64,000 nucleotides of DNA, taken from the NCBI GenBank assembly GCA_016648135.1, contig JADDOH010000141.1, forward strand, positions 212,083-276,082. Reading direction: 5' to 3'. This DNA is from Agrypnia vestita. Taxonomy: Eukaryota; Arthropoda; Insecta; Trichoptera; Phryganeidae. Position numbers and translations under genes: made by a program. The notes under the pieces are model-generated. The model did not search any database. It had not been told where the DNA came from and worked only from the letters and a program-made list of their open reading frames with translations. Below, piece by piece: positions 1 to 11,400 of this stretch (position 1 is the stretch's first letter; each line of letters begins with the position of its first letter).

Positions 1-218
1 TTGGAATTTTAAATGCCTTGTTTTGAAAATCGTAATCGAAAAAAAACAATATTTGCGTCATTATTTTCAGAATGCTAATGATTACTATTTTATTGATTTA
101 TCGCGAAATTTTTAATTTAGTACGTGGCAAATTTTGGAACATACTAGACGATAGCTTTTGGGAAGCTTGAGTTTCCGGAAGATAAAAGAAAATGTAGTAA
201 TAGCAAAATAACTTTGTG

Positions 219-395
219 TTTTTTTTTTTAAATAGAGATGCGAACACAGAATAGTGTCACATAAATATTCTTACTATTTTCAAACTAAGCTAAACGCTTG
301 TGCTATGAAAATAGGACTAACTTGGAGTGAGGTTCGAGCCCGCGACCTTTGGATCACAAGGCGAGTGTCCTAACCACAAGACCAACAAGCTACTA
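219..395 (-). mobile_element. tRNA-derived SINE, family S1, copy A
   Basis: Read on the minus strand it starts with a tRNA-like head: TAGTAGCTTGTTGGTCTTGT (A-box region), GTTAGGACACTCGCCT, then a B box GGGCTCGAACCTCACTCC. A tail region follows, ending in AGAGATG/CATCTCT and a poly-A run (poly-T at 221-231 on the plus strand). Copies B-E have the same order of parts. The head resembles a tRNA gene, but there is no complete cloverleaf and the body runs on for about 100 bases, as expected for a SINE and not a functional tRNA. Confidence 0.8.
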
Positions 396-1071
396 ATTAT
401 TACATTACATTATTTTTAGCGACAAAAAGAAAACACTTTACATAAAATCACCATGTTTTGAATAATCATCATGTTTTGGGGGCCCAATGTACCTTTCATC
501 AGGATTAAATGTACCAACATATTCAAAAAGTAAATGTTTGTAAAAAATGGTTGAAAAAATTAATTAGTATGATTGCCATCAATTTTATGTAAGTAAATTT
601 AACCCAGTCAATAATTTTAATTTGTCAATACTTTTATATAGGAATTAATTTTAATTATACATTTTTTATTTCAGCCATAAAGATTAAATAAAAAAAATCT
701 GTTTAATTCTAAGAATGTAAAATTCTAGACATTTAATGTACAATATGAAACAGAGAAAAAAAGTATTTTATAGTATGTTATCTAGTTTATCTGGTATCAT
801 AATAAAAAGTCAGATAATCGATTTGGAAGACATCATGAAAATGAATTAAGTAATTTCCGAAATAATTTGATTCATTCTTACTTATAATCACACCATTATT
901 CACCGCGAAATTAAGTTATAATGATTAATAAACTTATTATTTTTTATTAATTTCTATGTGATGAAAAAAAATTCCTCACGAAACGAAACGAAAATAAAAA
1001 GGGCCAATCAAAATACGCAATGTAAGGTGATACGAAGTTTGATAAAATAAACTTAAAATACGAAGCACAAA
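396..1071. other. AT-rich non-coding sequence
   Basis: No gene, repeat family member or RNA gene was recognised here. Confidence 0.5.
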
Positions 1072-1350
1072 ATGGTTTCAGATTTAATGTCCTGGACAGT
1101 TAAAAAAAATTCATTCACATATGGCGTTTATTTGGAAGAAATTGTGGACCAAATTCTACGTGACCAGGCAAGGAAAGGTCACATATTAAGGAAGTGGAAG
1201 TTACACCACATGGACATCATGCACTATTGTCACACCGACCACATACATTTTACGGAGAAAGGACGAGATAGTGTGTTGTGCCACGAGTATTTAATAAGCC
1301 AAATAAAGACAAAAAGTCAATACATTGCAAAAGAAAGAGATCTCATTTAA
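1072..1350 (+). pseudogene. 92-aa open frame, weak RR-2-like resemblance
   Basis: This frame is open for 92 codons in very AT-rich DNA. A central stretch can be laid against the RR-2 domain of the neighbouring cuticle genes: SFTYGV (compare KFEYSV, EFNYGV), then DQ, RDQ, KGH, KL, and MHYCHTDHIHF (compare [11 protein letters not shown]). The PDG core is missing, as if a few codons were lost. A possible splice acceptor, TTTCAG, overlaps the start at 1075-1080, so the ATG may not be a real start. It could be a decayed RR-2 exon, an exon of a gene upstream of the window, or chance. I place no function on it. Confidence 0.25.
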
Positions 1351-1629
1351 ATCCATAAAATATTTAGTAAAATATATTCTCATGTAATTTTATATATCGC
1401 ATATTTTCGGCAGTTCAGGGCAGTCGTAATAATAAGTCAACTTTATTAGATTTGGAGATAAAGGTAAGACATACCTACTACATACAACAATTGACGAGGG
1501 CCCCGAAATAAGTTGATAATTCAATAAATAGTGGTTTAATACATTTTTTTTCTTTTTATTTACATTAATAATACAAGCACAAAGTTAATGTTCTGATATT
1601 GAAAAATATATGTACATGACTACATACAT

Positions 1630-1870
1630 ATATGGGGTATAAATGTAAAGGCTGTAATATCCAAAAAAAAAAGGTTTTGAATCCAATCCGTGAGGACTAC
1701 TAACTTAGAATGTACCTAATGAATTACAGATGTTTTATATCTATCCCTACCAAAATCATGTTTCCTATAAATCTATATAATCTCCAATTCAGCACATTCT
1801 AAATTAATAATCCTCGATCACTGCATTCATTTTTTTGGATATTGCTGACTTTGCTTTTATACCTCGTGTG
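1630..1870. mobile_element. Palindromic MITE family M1, copy 1
   Basis: It starts GGGGTATAAATGTAAAGGCT and ends with the inverse, TGCTGACTTTGCTTTTATACC. Both arms carry the family core GAGGA(T/C)TAC(T/C)AA near an (A/T)GAATGCAGT-like motif. There is no coding capacity. The same termini recur at 2530, 8800, 40208 and 57775, which defines a dispersed non-autonomous element. Confidence 0.65.
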
Positions 1871-2204
1871 TACTTAAACAACAATCGCGCCAATTTTTGA
1901 AAACATGAAGCTGGATTTACAAAAAGTTCAAATAGATATTACAATTTTTTTTGCGTCTTTCAGATTTTTCATCCAAATAATCAGGTAACTATATTTTTAA
2001 TGGACGTATATATTTAACAGCTTTATCAAAAATCAGGGCTGAATGAGTATATCAGTTTTGTTTAGATTTAAAGGTACATTCTAGGGAGATTAATTTACTG
2101 ACATTTTGTCGAGACTTCTTTATTTACGCTTTTAAACCTTGATATATGGATGGATATTACTAATATTATTTGAACATTTTAAATAAACTATTTTTTTAAG
2201 ATAT

Positions 2205-2360
2205 GTTAGGACGAAGCTATTTATATGGAAAACGTCTATGAAATTCTTTATAGGATGGCCACAGGACTTATGACCTATGTGTGCTGGCTTAAGTGTCGTC
2301 TACACAATGCAACATTCACCAATTTCACCGTAAGAACATCCATACACTTTCAAAAATTTT
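2205..2360 (+). mobile_element. Palindromic element family M2, partial copy
   Basis: It shares with seven other places in the window the order: GACGAAGCTATTTATATG, a CAGGACTTATGACCT block, GCTGGCTTAAGTG, then ACACAATGCAACATT and CACCGTAAGAACATCC. The best full copy is at 32661-32986, where long inverted arms are visible. No protein is encoded. Confidence 0.6.
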
Positions 2361-2529
2361 AAAGTTGTATGCACTGTATTTTATCTGTATTCTTTGAAAT
2401 ATTTGAAAATATTATACTAGAAACATCTAAGGTCATTCCCATAACATAGTAAACATAGATTTTTTTCGCTGGTAATGATACATCTATATTTTGAAAGTGG
2501 AATATTAAGCAACATTCTTTGTAGTGTGT

Positions 2530-2735
2530 ATGACGGGTATAAAAACAAAGGCAGCAATAACCAAAAAATTAAAAAAACATTTTAAATGCAGTCGTCAAGG
2601 ATTACTCATTTCGAAAGTATTGAATTCCAAAACTTTGTTTCCTGTAAATGTATAGGATATATTTTATATAAAAACTCGAATTTAGTACATTTTTTATTAG
2701 TAATCCACCATGACTGCATTTCTATTATTTAAATA
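2530..2735. mobile_element. MITE family M1, copy 2
   Basis: It begins GGGTATAAAAACAAAGGCAG then CAATAACC, followed by AATGCAGTCGTCAAGGATTA. Near the right end it carries the inverted TAGTAATCCACCATGACTGC. The right terminal TGCCTTTG block seen in other copies is missing, so this copy is 3'-truncated. Confidence 0.6.
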
Positions 2736-5351
2736 CACTAGAATACGCATGAGAATTATTATTTTTAATTTTTTAATTCTTTTCATAGACCAGTTTATAT
2801 TTTAAACTTTTTGTTATTAATTAATGAATCTCCCTCTGTGGACAAAATCCAGTAATTGTGTTCTCAGAACATACGTATAAAAATATTTATCATGTGTTTA
2901 TTTAATGGTAATAAAGTTATAGTTATTATGCCTGAGATGAAATTATTGATAGAACATAGGTACAAATAAATAAATTGTTTATTTAATAGTGTTGAAGTGA
3001 TAGTTTTTATGGCTGAAATGAAATTATTGTAAGACAACTTTGGAAATAATGCGTTCAGGCGTATTAGAACATGGATATTACTTGGCTGTGCATTTTATTT
3101 TATTCATTCAAAGGTAGAAAAAAGTAAAAAAAAACAATAAATGGCAACTATGCATACTACAACATGCAATACCCATTGAAAGGGTGATCCAAAGTAAGGA
3201 TCTACACTGAGAAATGATAAATATAAATCTATAATATACTTACATATACCTATGGGCGGTCAGTCGCATGCACAGCCCAAAATAGGTAGGAAGAACTTCC
3301 TTACCGAATTGATTATGAAAGTATTAATCCACGTTGAGTTAATAAAAATGTGTTTATTATATTTTTGTCAGTAGGTACCTAAATAAAAAGTGTATTTTGA
3401 TAGACAAATAAAAATAAATGTAATACCGTGCTAGCGCCGAGTGTAAATATTTAAGATTTATGGGACTAACCTATTATAGTCTCTTGGCAAATGGTTTTAT
3501 TCGCTAATTATAAAGTAGGTGAGCATCTTACCACAACTACATTAGGTGAGAAGGAAAATGATTTCCGTTTTTATTTTTTGAATTCTAACCTTATTTTTTT
3601 AATGAAAATATCATTTCATCGTATTCATGATACTTCAGTATATTAGTTTACGTATTTCAAAGTTATTTTTGATCTGTATTTTATTGGTATTATTTTTTTA
3701 ACAATTATGTTTCGAATAAGGCTAATGAATTAAAAACTGAATGAGTTCAAAACGGTTGGTAAGAGGGTATAAACTACTAGAAAGCAGGTAAATTAAACGA
3801 ATTTTAAAACCCCAGAATTCTACACTGAAATGAATAAATGTGGAAATATTTAGCAAACGTATTGATTTTTATGTTCTTAATAAAATTAATTATAAGCTGA
3901 GAAAAATGTTCTTAAACTATATTAAAGGTCCTTCATGAAAGCTATTTTTCTACCAACTAAATAATATACAATTATTGGTTATTTTGTTTCATTCATCATT
4001 TCACGTTTAATTATTAAGTTCCTAAGTATATCCATGTATAAATGAATAATGAATTACATGATAAAAGTCACTTTCATGTTTTTTAAATATATAATTCAAA
4101 TCAGTTGTTTCCATTTTTTTTATTCAGATTTTTAATTGCACGTACTAGTGAAATCTATAAAATTTATGAATAATTTTAATTCTGTGTAGGCCATTGAATG
4201 TTTAACAGAATTTAATACGGTTAATGTATTATTTCGAACAAACTATCTGCAAATTAGAAAATAGTAGTTACATTAATATTAGTTAAATATTGATTACATT
4301 AGTATTCAGTTTCACGAACATTACATTAGATACAACCAACTTTCTGAAAGAAAAAAGAAAAAGAAAAATGTTATTAATATCATTCCAACCAATGAAAATT
4401 TTCCGAATAGAAAGAGCCTACATTGAATATAATAATAATAAAAATGATCATTAAATTTAGTGAAATACGTAAACTATTTTACCTCTACGTGACTTTAATT
4501 ATAATTTTATATAAATTATTACTAAAGTTTTGAGGGTAATAGAATCTCTCAACAACAAGTAAAATATTAAACTATACAATAAAAATATACAATGTTTACA
4601 TGTATTAGGAATAAATTTAATACAAATAATGAATTGATTAGGTTCTTAAAAAATAAGCTGGAGTTACTTTTGAAAAGGTAGTTAGTTGCAAAGAGAAAAT
4701 TGAGAGAAGAAGAAAAAAAATTAATTAAATTTAACTCGGGTATCAATTTACTTAACAATACTACTTTCACTAACTCTTCTCCTCTTCTCTCAATATTCCT
4801 GTTACACTTTTACACTAGTAACTTTAGCTGATTTTGTAGGTAACTAATCAATTTTTTATTTGTATTTCCACCTAAATCATGTACGAATTCTATATTTGAA
4901 GGTAGTTTAATACTTCACCTATCGATGAGGGATTCCAATACTCTCAAAACTTAGGTAGTAATATATAAAATTATAATTAAACTCATGTAGAGGTGATATT
5001 TTATCTATTTCCCTAATTTAACGATCATCATAAATAATCTCTACAATTTAAACACCAAATCCAACAATAAAATATACTTCTGAAAATGACACTACACCAC
5101 AATTGTATAGCATGGACAACCCTTAATTTTTTTGAGGAAACTGTGGAGTTATACATGGAGTACATACTCAATATCATAATATCGTATCTTGCGTCGTATC
5201 CGGAAAGCTATAATCCGTTCAACGATTAGTTCAAAGTATCATATCCTTCTCACGGAATGCATTCGCTACCGCCTCACAAAGTGCACCACATACTTAAAAG
5301 CCAACATGGCGACCAGAAAAAAGTGGGGGAGGGGTGTCTCCAGCAAAGTGG

Positions 5352-5388
5352 TATATAAAGGGCCCCTCGGACCATAGAATATATCAGT
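5352..5388 (+). promoter_or_regulatory. TATA box and initiator of cuticle gene 1
   Basis: TATATAAAG at 5352-5360 is followed by an arthropod-type initiator, ATCAGT, at 5383-5388. Taking the A at 5386 as +1, TATAAA starts at -32, which is canonical spacing. The 5' UTR would be about 64 nt to the ATG at 5450. Upstream, GTTCAACGATTAGTTCA at about 5218-5234 holds two spaced TTCA half-sites of the kind nuclear receptors use; that reading is only suggestive. Confidence 0.8.
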
Positions 5389-5449
5389 AAAGCACGAGAG
5401 GTGATCGGTAGTACATTCTCCATCAGCTGTGAAAGGAAACAATAACAAA

Positions 5450-5458
5450 ATGATCAAG
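5450..5458 (+). CDS. Gene 1 coding exon 1
   Basis: It encodes only M-I-K and ends in phase 0 at the donor AAG|GTACGT. Tiny first coding exons are the rule in this cluster. Confidence 0.8.
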
Positions 5459-8400
5459 GTACGTTCAAGGGTCCCCGGTTTGCACAGTTCAATAATGGAT
5501 TCCAATTACAAGCTTTCTAGCGACTATTTACTCATAAAATCTATTTTTTTAATTATTGCAAACAAGTACTCGGTTGTTATAAATATAACGATTCATTTAA
5601 TAAAATTAAATTATTTTTCAATAATTCGAAAAAAAATAGCTGAAATAATAGGTACACACATTAAGGCATTTTAAATTAAATCGTTGTATTATTATTATGA
5701 TCTTTAAATGTTTTCGTATAGGTGATACGAAATGAATATATTTTATTATATTATTTAAACCAGCTCATACAGGTCACAAGCCCTGGGCAACCCTATAAAA
5801 ACGTACAAGTTCCCCTTATAAATAGTTTCGTCTCTATGACACTTCTATAATTTATCTTAATGAATATATAATACGTAGGATTTTATTTAATACACTCGAA
5901 ACTGTTATAATACCTAATTGAGCAATATTAAATAAAATCATTCAATTCTGATTCTCACGTAATATAGACCGATTTTATCTGTACTGTACAGTACTGACTA
6001 CAAAAGAATCGATAAATTATGCAATGCTATTACAACACACGCCCAGCATTCTAGTCTACATCTAGAAAGCCACGAGACACTGACACAGAATTACAATTTA
6101 GAACAATTGATAATAGGTATTTGTAAGTCTGTGCAAAATGCGATGAATTATATTTTAAGCTTTGTATTTAAGTTGGTAATCAGCTCATATAAAAAAGCTT
6201 TTTTATCAACATAACTCACAAAAATGAACTTTGTTTTTACTATAACATGAGTATATATTGTATAAACTTCGATTTTTGATTTCAGATTTGTTAATATATC
6301 GTACATTGTATCCTGATGAAGCGGCAATTAGCCCAGAAACATGTTTATATTTTCAAGTGGTGAAAACAAAGTATTATGTATATATTTTTATTAATTGTAG
6401 CGTATGGATGCAAAAGCACCCTTATCCATATGGAGTATATATGGGTGGTAGTAACGCTTTTGCATCTTGACACCACAATAATATTAATAACTTCACCATA
6501 AAATAATAAAGTTTTTTAAAGAACTTATTCATAAAACTTATATTGATTCTTCAATATTTGCATGTAAATGAGACTTTGGTAACATGATTTCTATAATTAA
6601 CAAGAAAACATTTTGCATAAACCACTAATTTATTGGATTATCAACATGTTTCTAAGCCAATGGTTCCTTCATTGGGATACAACGTATGCTAAAAATTATA
6701 ATTCTAAGTTAAGACTTTAACGAGAATTTTATTTTTTAGTATAATACCTTGTATCCTCATAAAGGGACCATAAGCCCGGTAATATTTTAATAATTCAATA
6801 AATTAGTGATTCATACAAAGTGTTTTCTTGTTGATTATATAGCTACTTTTAATATCATTATCGTATGAGTATTAAATATTTTTAATTTCATAAATGTTTT
6901 CTCAAAACTGAAATTTTTTTAATGGAAAGAAAATTACTAAATTTTTAAGTTATTTATCAAATTGAATTAATTTCAGGTTCTGTGCTTGTTCGCCATGCTG
7001 GGCGCCTCCCAGGCTGGACTCATCGCCTCCCACGGGTACGCAGCCCCCGTCCTGTCCCACGGGTATGCGGCCCCCGCCCTGGCTCATGGGTATGCCGCCC
7101 CCCTCAGCCTCGGTTAGCATAAAATTATTATGTTGATAACTAGCTGTAACCTATTAAAAATGACAGATCATTGGTTCACGTCTTTGCTAAGCCCTAGTAT
7201 ATATTTATAGCATATTTTTGGTGATCTACGGAGAGGCGGCCGTGGCAACATTTAAGCCCCATCTCCGGCCATTCTTTTTTCTGTGAATTCAAACGAAATT
7301 ACGTACGTTATACGAAGTTACGGGGACAGACAGATGAAAGGATGGAAAGACGAAATTATTATGTTTGATAGTAGTAATTAAATAATAAACGCTAGTAATA
7401 ATTACTCAATAATTGTAAGCATAAACCTGTATAAAAATCTAAAATATATCTCAATGCTACGCGATTTATTTAAGATTTTTTAATGTTGTTAATTTATTTT
7501 AAAATATCTTAATATCTTTATGCTTTTATTCATCTGGTTTGAAGAGTAAATAAGATAAATAAATAAAAATTGTATGTATCGCGATACATTTCTTAGTTCA
7601 TTACAAACTAGTAATGTCAGAAAATAGACACAAATGCGCTTTGAGAGAAGTATTGCACCTCTTATATTATATGATTTATATCTCATATATATCATACTTA
7701 TGAAAAATGTCCTTAAAGATTTACATATACTTAAGGGACGTTGTTTTAAGGAAGGTATAACACTTTAAAATTAAACGAAATTCATACAAATCGTGGTAAC
7801 AACCATGGTATTAGCTGTATTGGAAAGAAATTTTATGTCAATTATATCAAAAGAATGGTTTGTTTCAAAAACGTGATTAGAAAATTCAGAATAGTTGTTC
7901 AGAATTGATATTTAAACATCTTAAGTGTTCCTTCATTCTAATATCAAAATTTCTACAGTTTTACCTATATAAAAGTGGTTACAATCATTACAAATTAATA
8001 TATAAACCCCTGATTTTTTTTTAATATTATCCATATCTTTTTTAATATATAATTTTTTAATATACATACTATATAATCAAGTTACATCACATGCTTTTTG
8101 ATTACAACGCATCTTACTCCAGTCATTCACATTTCTCAAAATCTTGAAACGTGATCGTAAAAAATTCCATCCGTTATGCCTTCAACAGACTCACCTTCAC
8201 TATAATTTCTCTACCGCGAAGAGTGAGAGTGTTCTACATTTCTCTCTCGTAACTCGGCTCTGTGTCAGTGGGCCAGAGACGTTCGCTTTCATCAGGCGTC
8301 ACGGTCAAGGCGGCCCCTCCCCTCGTCTCCAGTCCGCCCTCCCCCAACCAACCTACTTATGGAAGAGGCTGCGACGGAAGCTCTAATCTGGCGTGAAAAC

Positions 8401-11400
8401 GAAAGTAGCGACGTCGTTCCGCATTTGCTTGAAAAAGCTTTACAAAATTGTTTGTGATGTGTTTTTAATTTTTATCAATACTCAAAGGGATTTTTTTAAT
8501 TTTTAACCAATACTCATGGAAGGTTGATGTTTCAAGTATTTTAATTGATAACAAAATCAAGGTAAATTTTATGATTTTTCTCATAAATAATATGTGGGGT
8601 GAAAAGGGTGAGTAGCTTGTTGGTCTTGTGGTTAGGACACTCGCCTAGTGATCCAAAGGTCGCGGATTCGAATCTCACTCCAGACCAGCAAGTTTCCTAT
8701 TTTAATAGCACAAGCGTTCAGCTTAGTTTGAAAATGGTAATAATATTGATGTGACACGTATTCCGTGTTCGCATCTCTATTAAAAAAAATTAAAAAGTCA
8801 GCTATATCAAAAAAAAAATTGAATGCAGTCATCGAGGATCACTAATTTATAAAGTACTGAATTCGAGACTTTATAGATAACGTAGTCTATAGGAAACTTG
8901 ATTTTGGGAGGGGTTGATACTTCATATTTAGAATTCAGTATATTTTTAATTAGTAATCCTCGGTGACTGCATTCAAAACATTTTAAATTTTTTGGATATT
9001 GCTGCCTTTGCATTTATACCCCACATATGTGGAATTGTTATGAGTATCCGGTTACCTTCAAAATATATGTCAACGCTTGCTCAAGTTTCCGCTTCCGCTT
9101 GTGCATCGGATGGCGCCGGTAATCTAGCGGAAAGGCCGCGCAACAAGATGCTTAGCATTGTAATGAGTGATCCACCTAAACAACGGAAACATGATGTAAA
9201 TTGATCACCTGTATGTTATGACGTTAATGACGTAATTGAGTTATTAGGACCAATTTTCTTTCCAAGTCTGTGCGCGCGCACGAATTGTCAAAACGTAAAC
9301 AAAACATATCAAGGCACAGAGAAAATACAATCATTGACTGCATTTAATTGAAATATCATCATGATATTTTGTAGTACAGTCATAATGCTACGCAACCTTA
9401 AACAAGATAGTTTTTCAGATATGCTTTTTGGTTTTCCACATGGCGTATTATGAATAGAATCAATATGAGAGATTTGTGTTTTTCATAAAAAAATATGTTT
9501 TATGATTATTGATATACTTACAAGTAGTAAAGAAAATAGTAAAACGTAATAAGTAAAAATCAAATTATTAACCTTATTCTGTTTTTCCTAATTTTTCTTC
9601 CGTGCATAAACTGTGAAATTGTAGTATAAATCTGTATAAAATTATTTTTGAAAATTCTTTGATTTAAAAATTAAATAAGTAAAATAATGACTTGTGCTTG
9701 TTCACTGAAATTGTTACAAATAATAAGAATAAGTTAATCTTTTCCACAATTATAAAATAACGCTTCCTTGAAACTAATAAAGGCTTTATATTATTTATGA
9801 TACACAGGTGTAACGGAGCTAGTCCACAATATTTTACAGGTAGGTTCCTTATATTCAAAATTATAATTTAAAAAATTTCAACGATGTCCCAACTTTCGTT
9901 GCTCCAACTCCTAAATATTGATAATAAAACATTGTTGCTTGAAAATTTTAGATTCACAATTTAAGTGGGAATCTATCTGTAAATTATATTGGACTAGCTC
10001 TGTTACATTCTGTGAAACAGTAAAAAAAGTTTTTTTGAGTAGTATTTTTACTTACGTTAATATTTTTTTAAGTATTTTAAGCCCCTAAACTCATTCAGGT
10101 CACTCAGTCGTATCTCACGGATACGCGGCCCCCGCCTATGCCTCTCATGCCTATGCCGCCCCAGCCTACGCCGCCCATGCCTATGCCGCCCCAGCCTACG
10201 CCGCCCATGCCTATGCTGCTCCCGCCTACGCCCACGCACCCGCTATCATCAAGCAAGCCCCAGTTGAGATTTATGTGAGTTGTGTTTTTTCACTGTTTTT
10301 ATCAATTAATGTTCCGGCGCCATATCTATTGCATCTCAAAAAATGTTGTTACTTTGTTTTTCTAATTATCAAATTTGAGACGTATTGACCTGATTTAAAT
10401 AAAATATATAAAATCTTAACTTTTATCATTAAAAAGTATATAGTCTAACAAATGCCTTCATTAGATGAATTCGATAATAATATTATCTCTGATAATCTCC
10501 GCATAAACCCATCTTTCGGAGAACCTCTATTCACTGTAAATCTAACTGTAATCCTTTAATAAATTATAAGTAAGAAATTTTAGAAATAAGAAAAAAAGGT
10601 TTAAAGTAAATTAATTATTACAAATAACCAAATTCTTTTTGCAAATTGATATCATTTAAATTTGTTTTCAAATTAGTAGTTAATTCATTTCCGATATCTT
10701 TATATTTAATTTTGTTTATGTCTACTTTGAGTACTACTTTGATTTTAAATTTTTAGTATACTTTGTAAGCTGATGAAGGGATAATTGGTCCAGAAACATA
10801 TTGATATTTTCAACAAATTAGTGGTGTTAGCAAAGTATATTATTGTCAACTATTAACTATATATTATAAGTTAATGGATAGATTGTTAGAATAAATATTT
10901 GAAACATTACGTAAAAACCCAATTAATGCTGAAGATGGATAAAAGATTATGTAATGGGGTTGTGTTTATAATACAGGCTTTATATTTAAAATATATTATA
11001 TGCAAATAAAAATATTGGATGCAATGAAATCCAGTAAAAGTCCAATTATTATTCATTTGTTTATTAAATAAATTGTCAACGCATATTTGGTATCTTCCAG
11101 GCTCATCCCAAATACGAGTTCAACTACGGAGTGGCCGACCATCACACCGGAGACCAGAAGAGCCAGTGGGAAGCCAGAGACGGAGATGTGGTGAAGGGCC
11201 AGTACTCCCTGGTGGAGCCCGATGGCACCGTGAGAACCGTCGACTACACCGCTGATGACCACAACGGGTAAGAGACAGAGATAGTAATACTGCATTGAAC
11301 AAAATCATTTGCCAATGCAGGCTGTTGCACATAAATCAGCTGTGGTAGCTCATTGTACAGTGCGATTATTGAAATCGTGTAAAATGAACTTTTTGCCTGA

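Larger units (their letters stand above)
1351..5340. other. AT-rich intergenic region with MITE relics
   Basis: Apart from the repeat copies listed separately (1630-1870, 2205-2360, 2530-2735) I see no gene. The region from about 2900 to 5150 is featureless AT-rich DNA; the short open frame at 4567-4770 is low-complexity Leu/Phe/Asn and not supported. Base composition becomes more mixed from about 5180, ahead of the gene 1 promoter. Confidence 0.5.

Noticed and set aside
8992..9204. 70-codon plus-strand frame
   Set aside because: Its start lies inside the right terminus of MITE M1 copy 3, so the ATG is not of genic origin.
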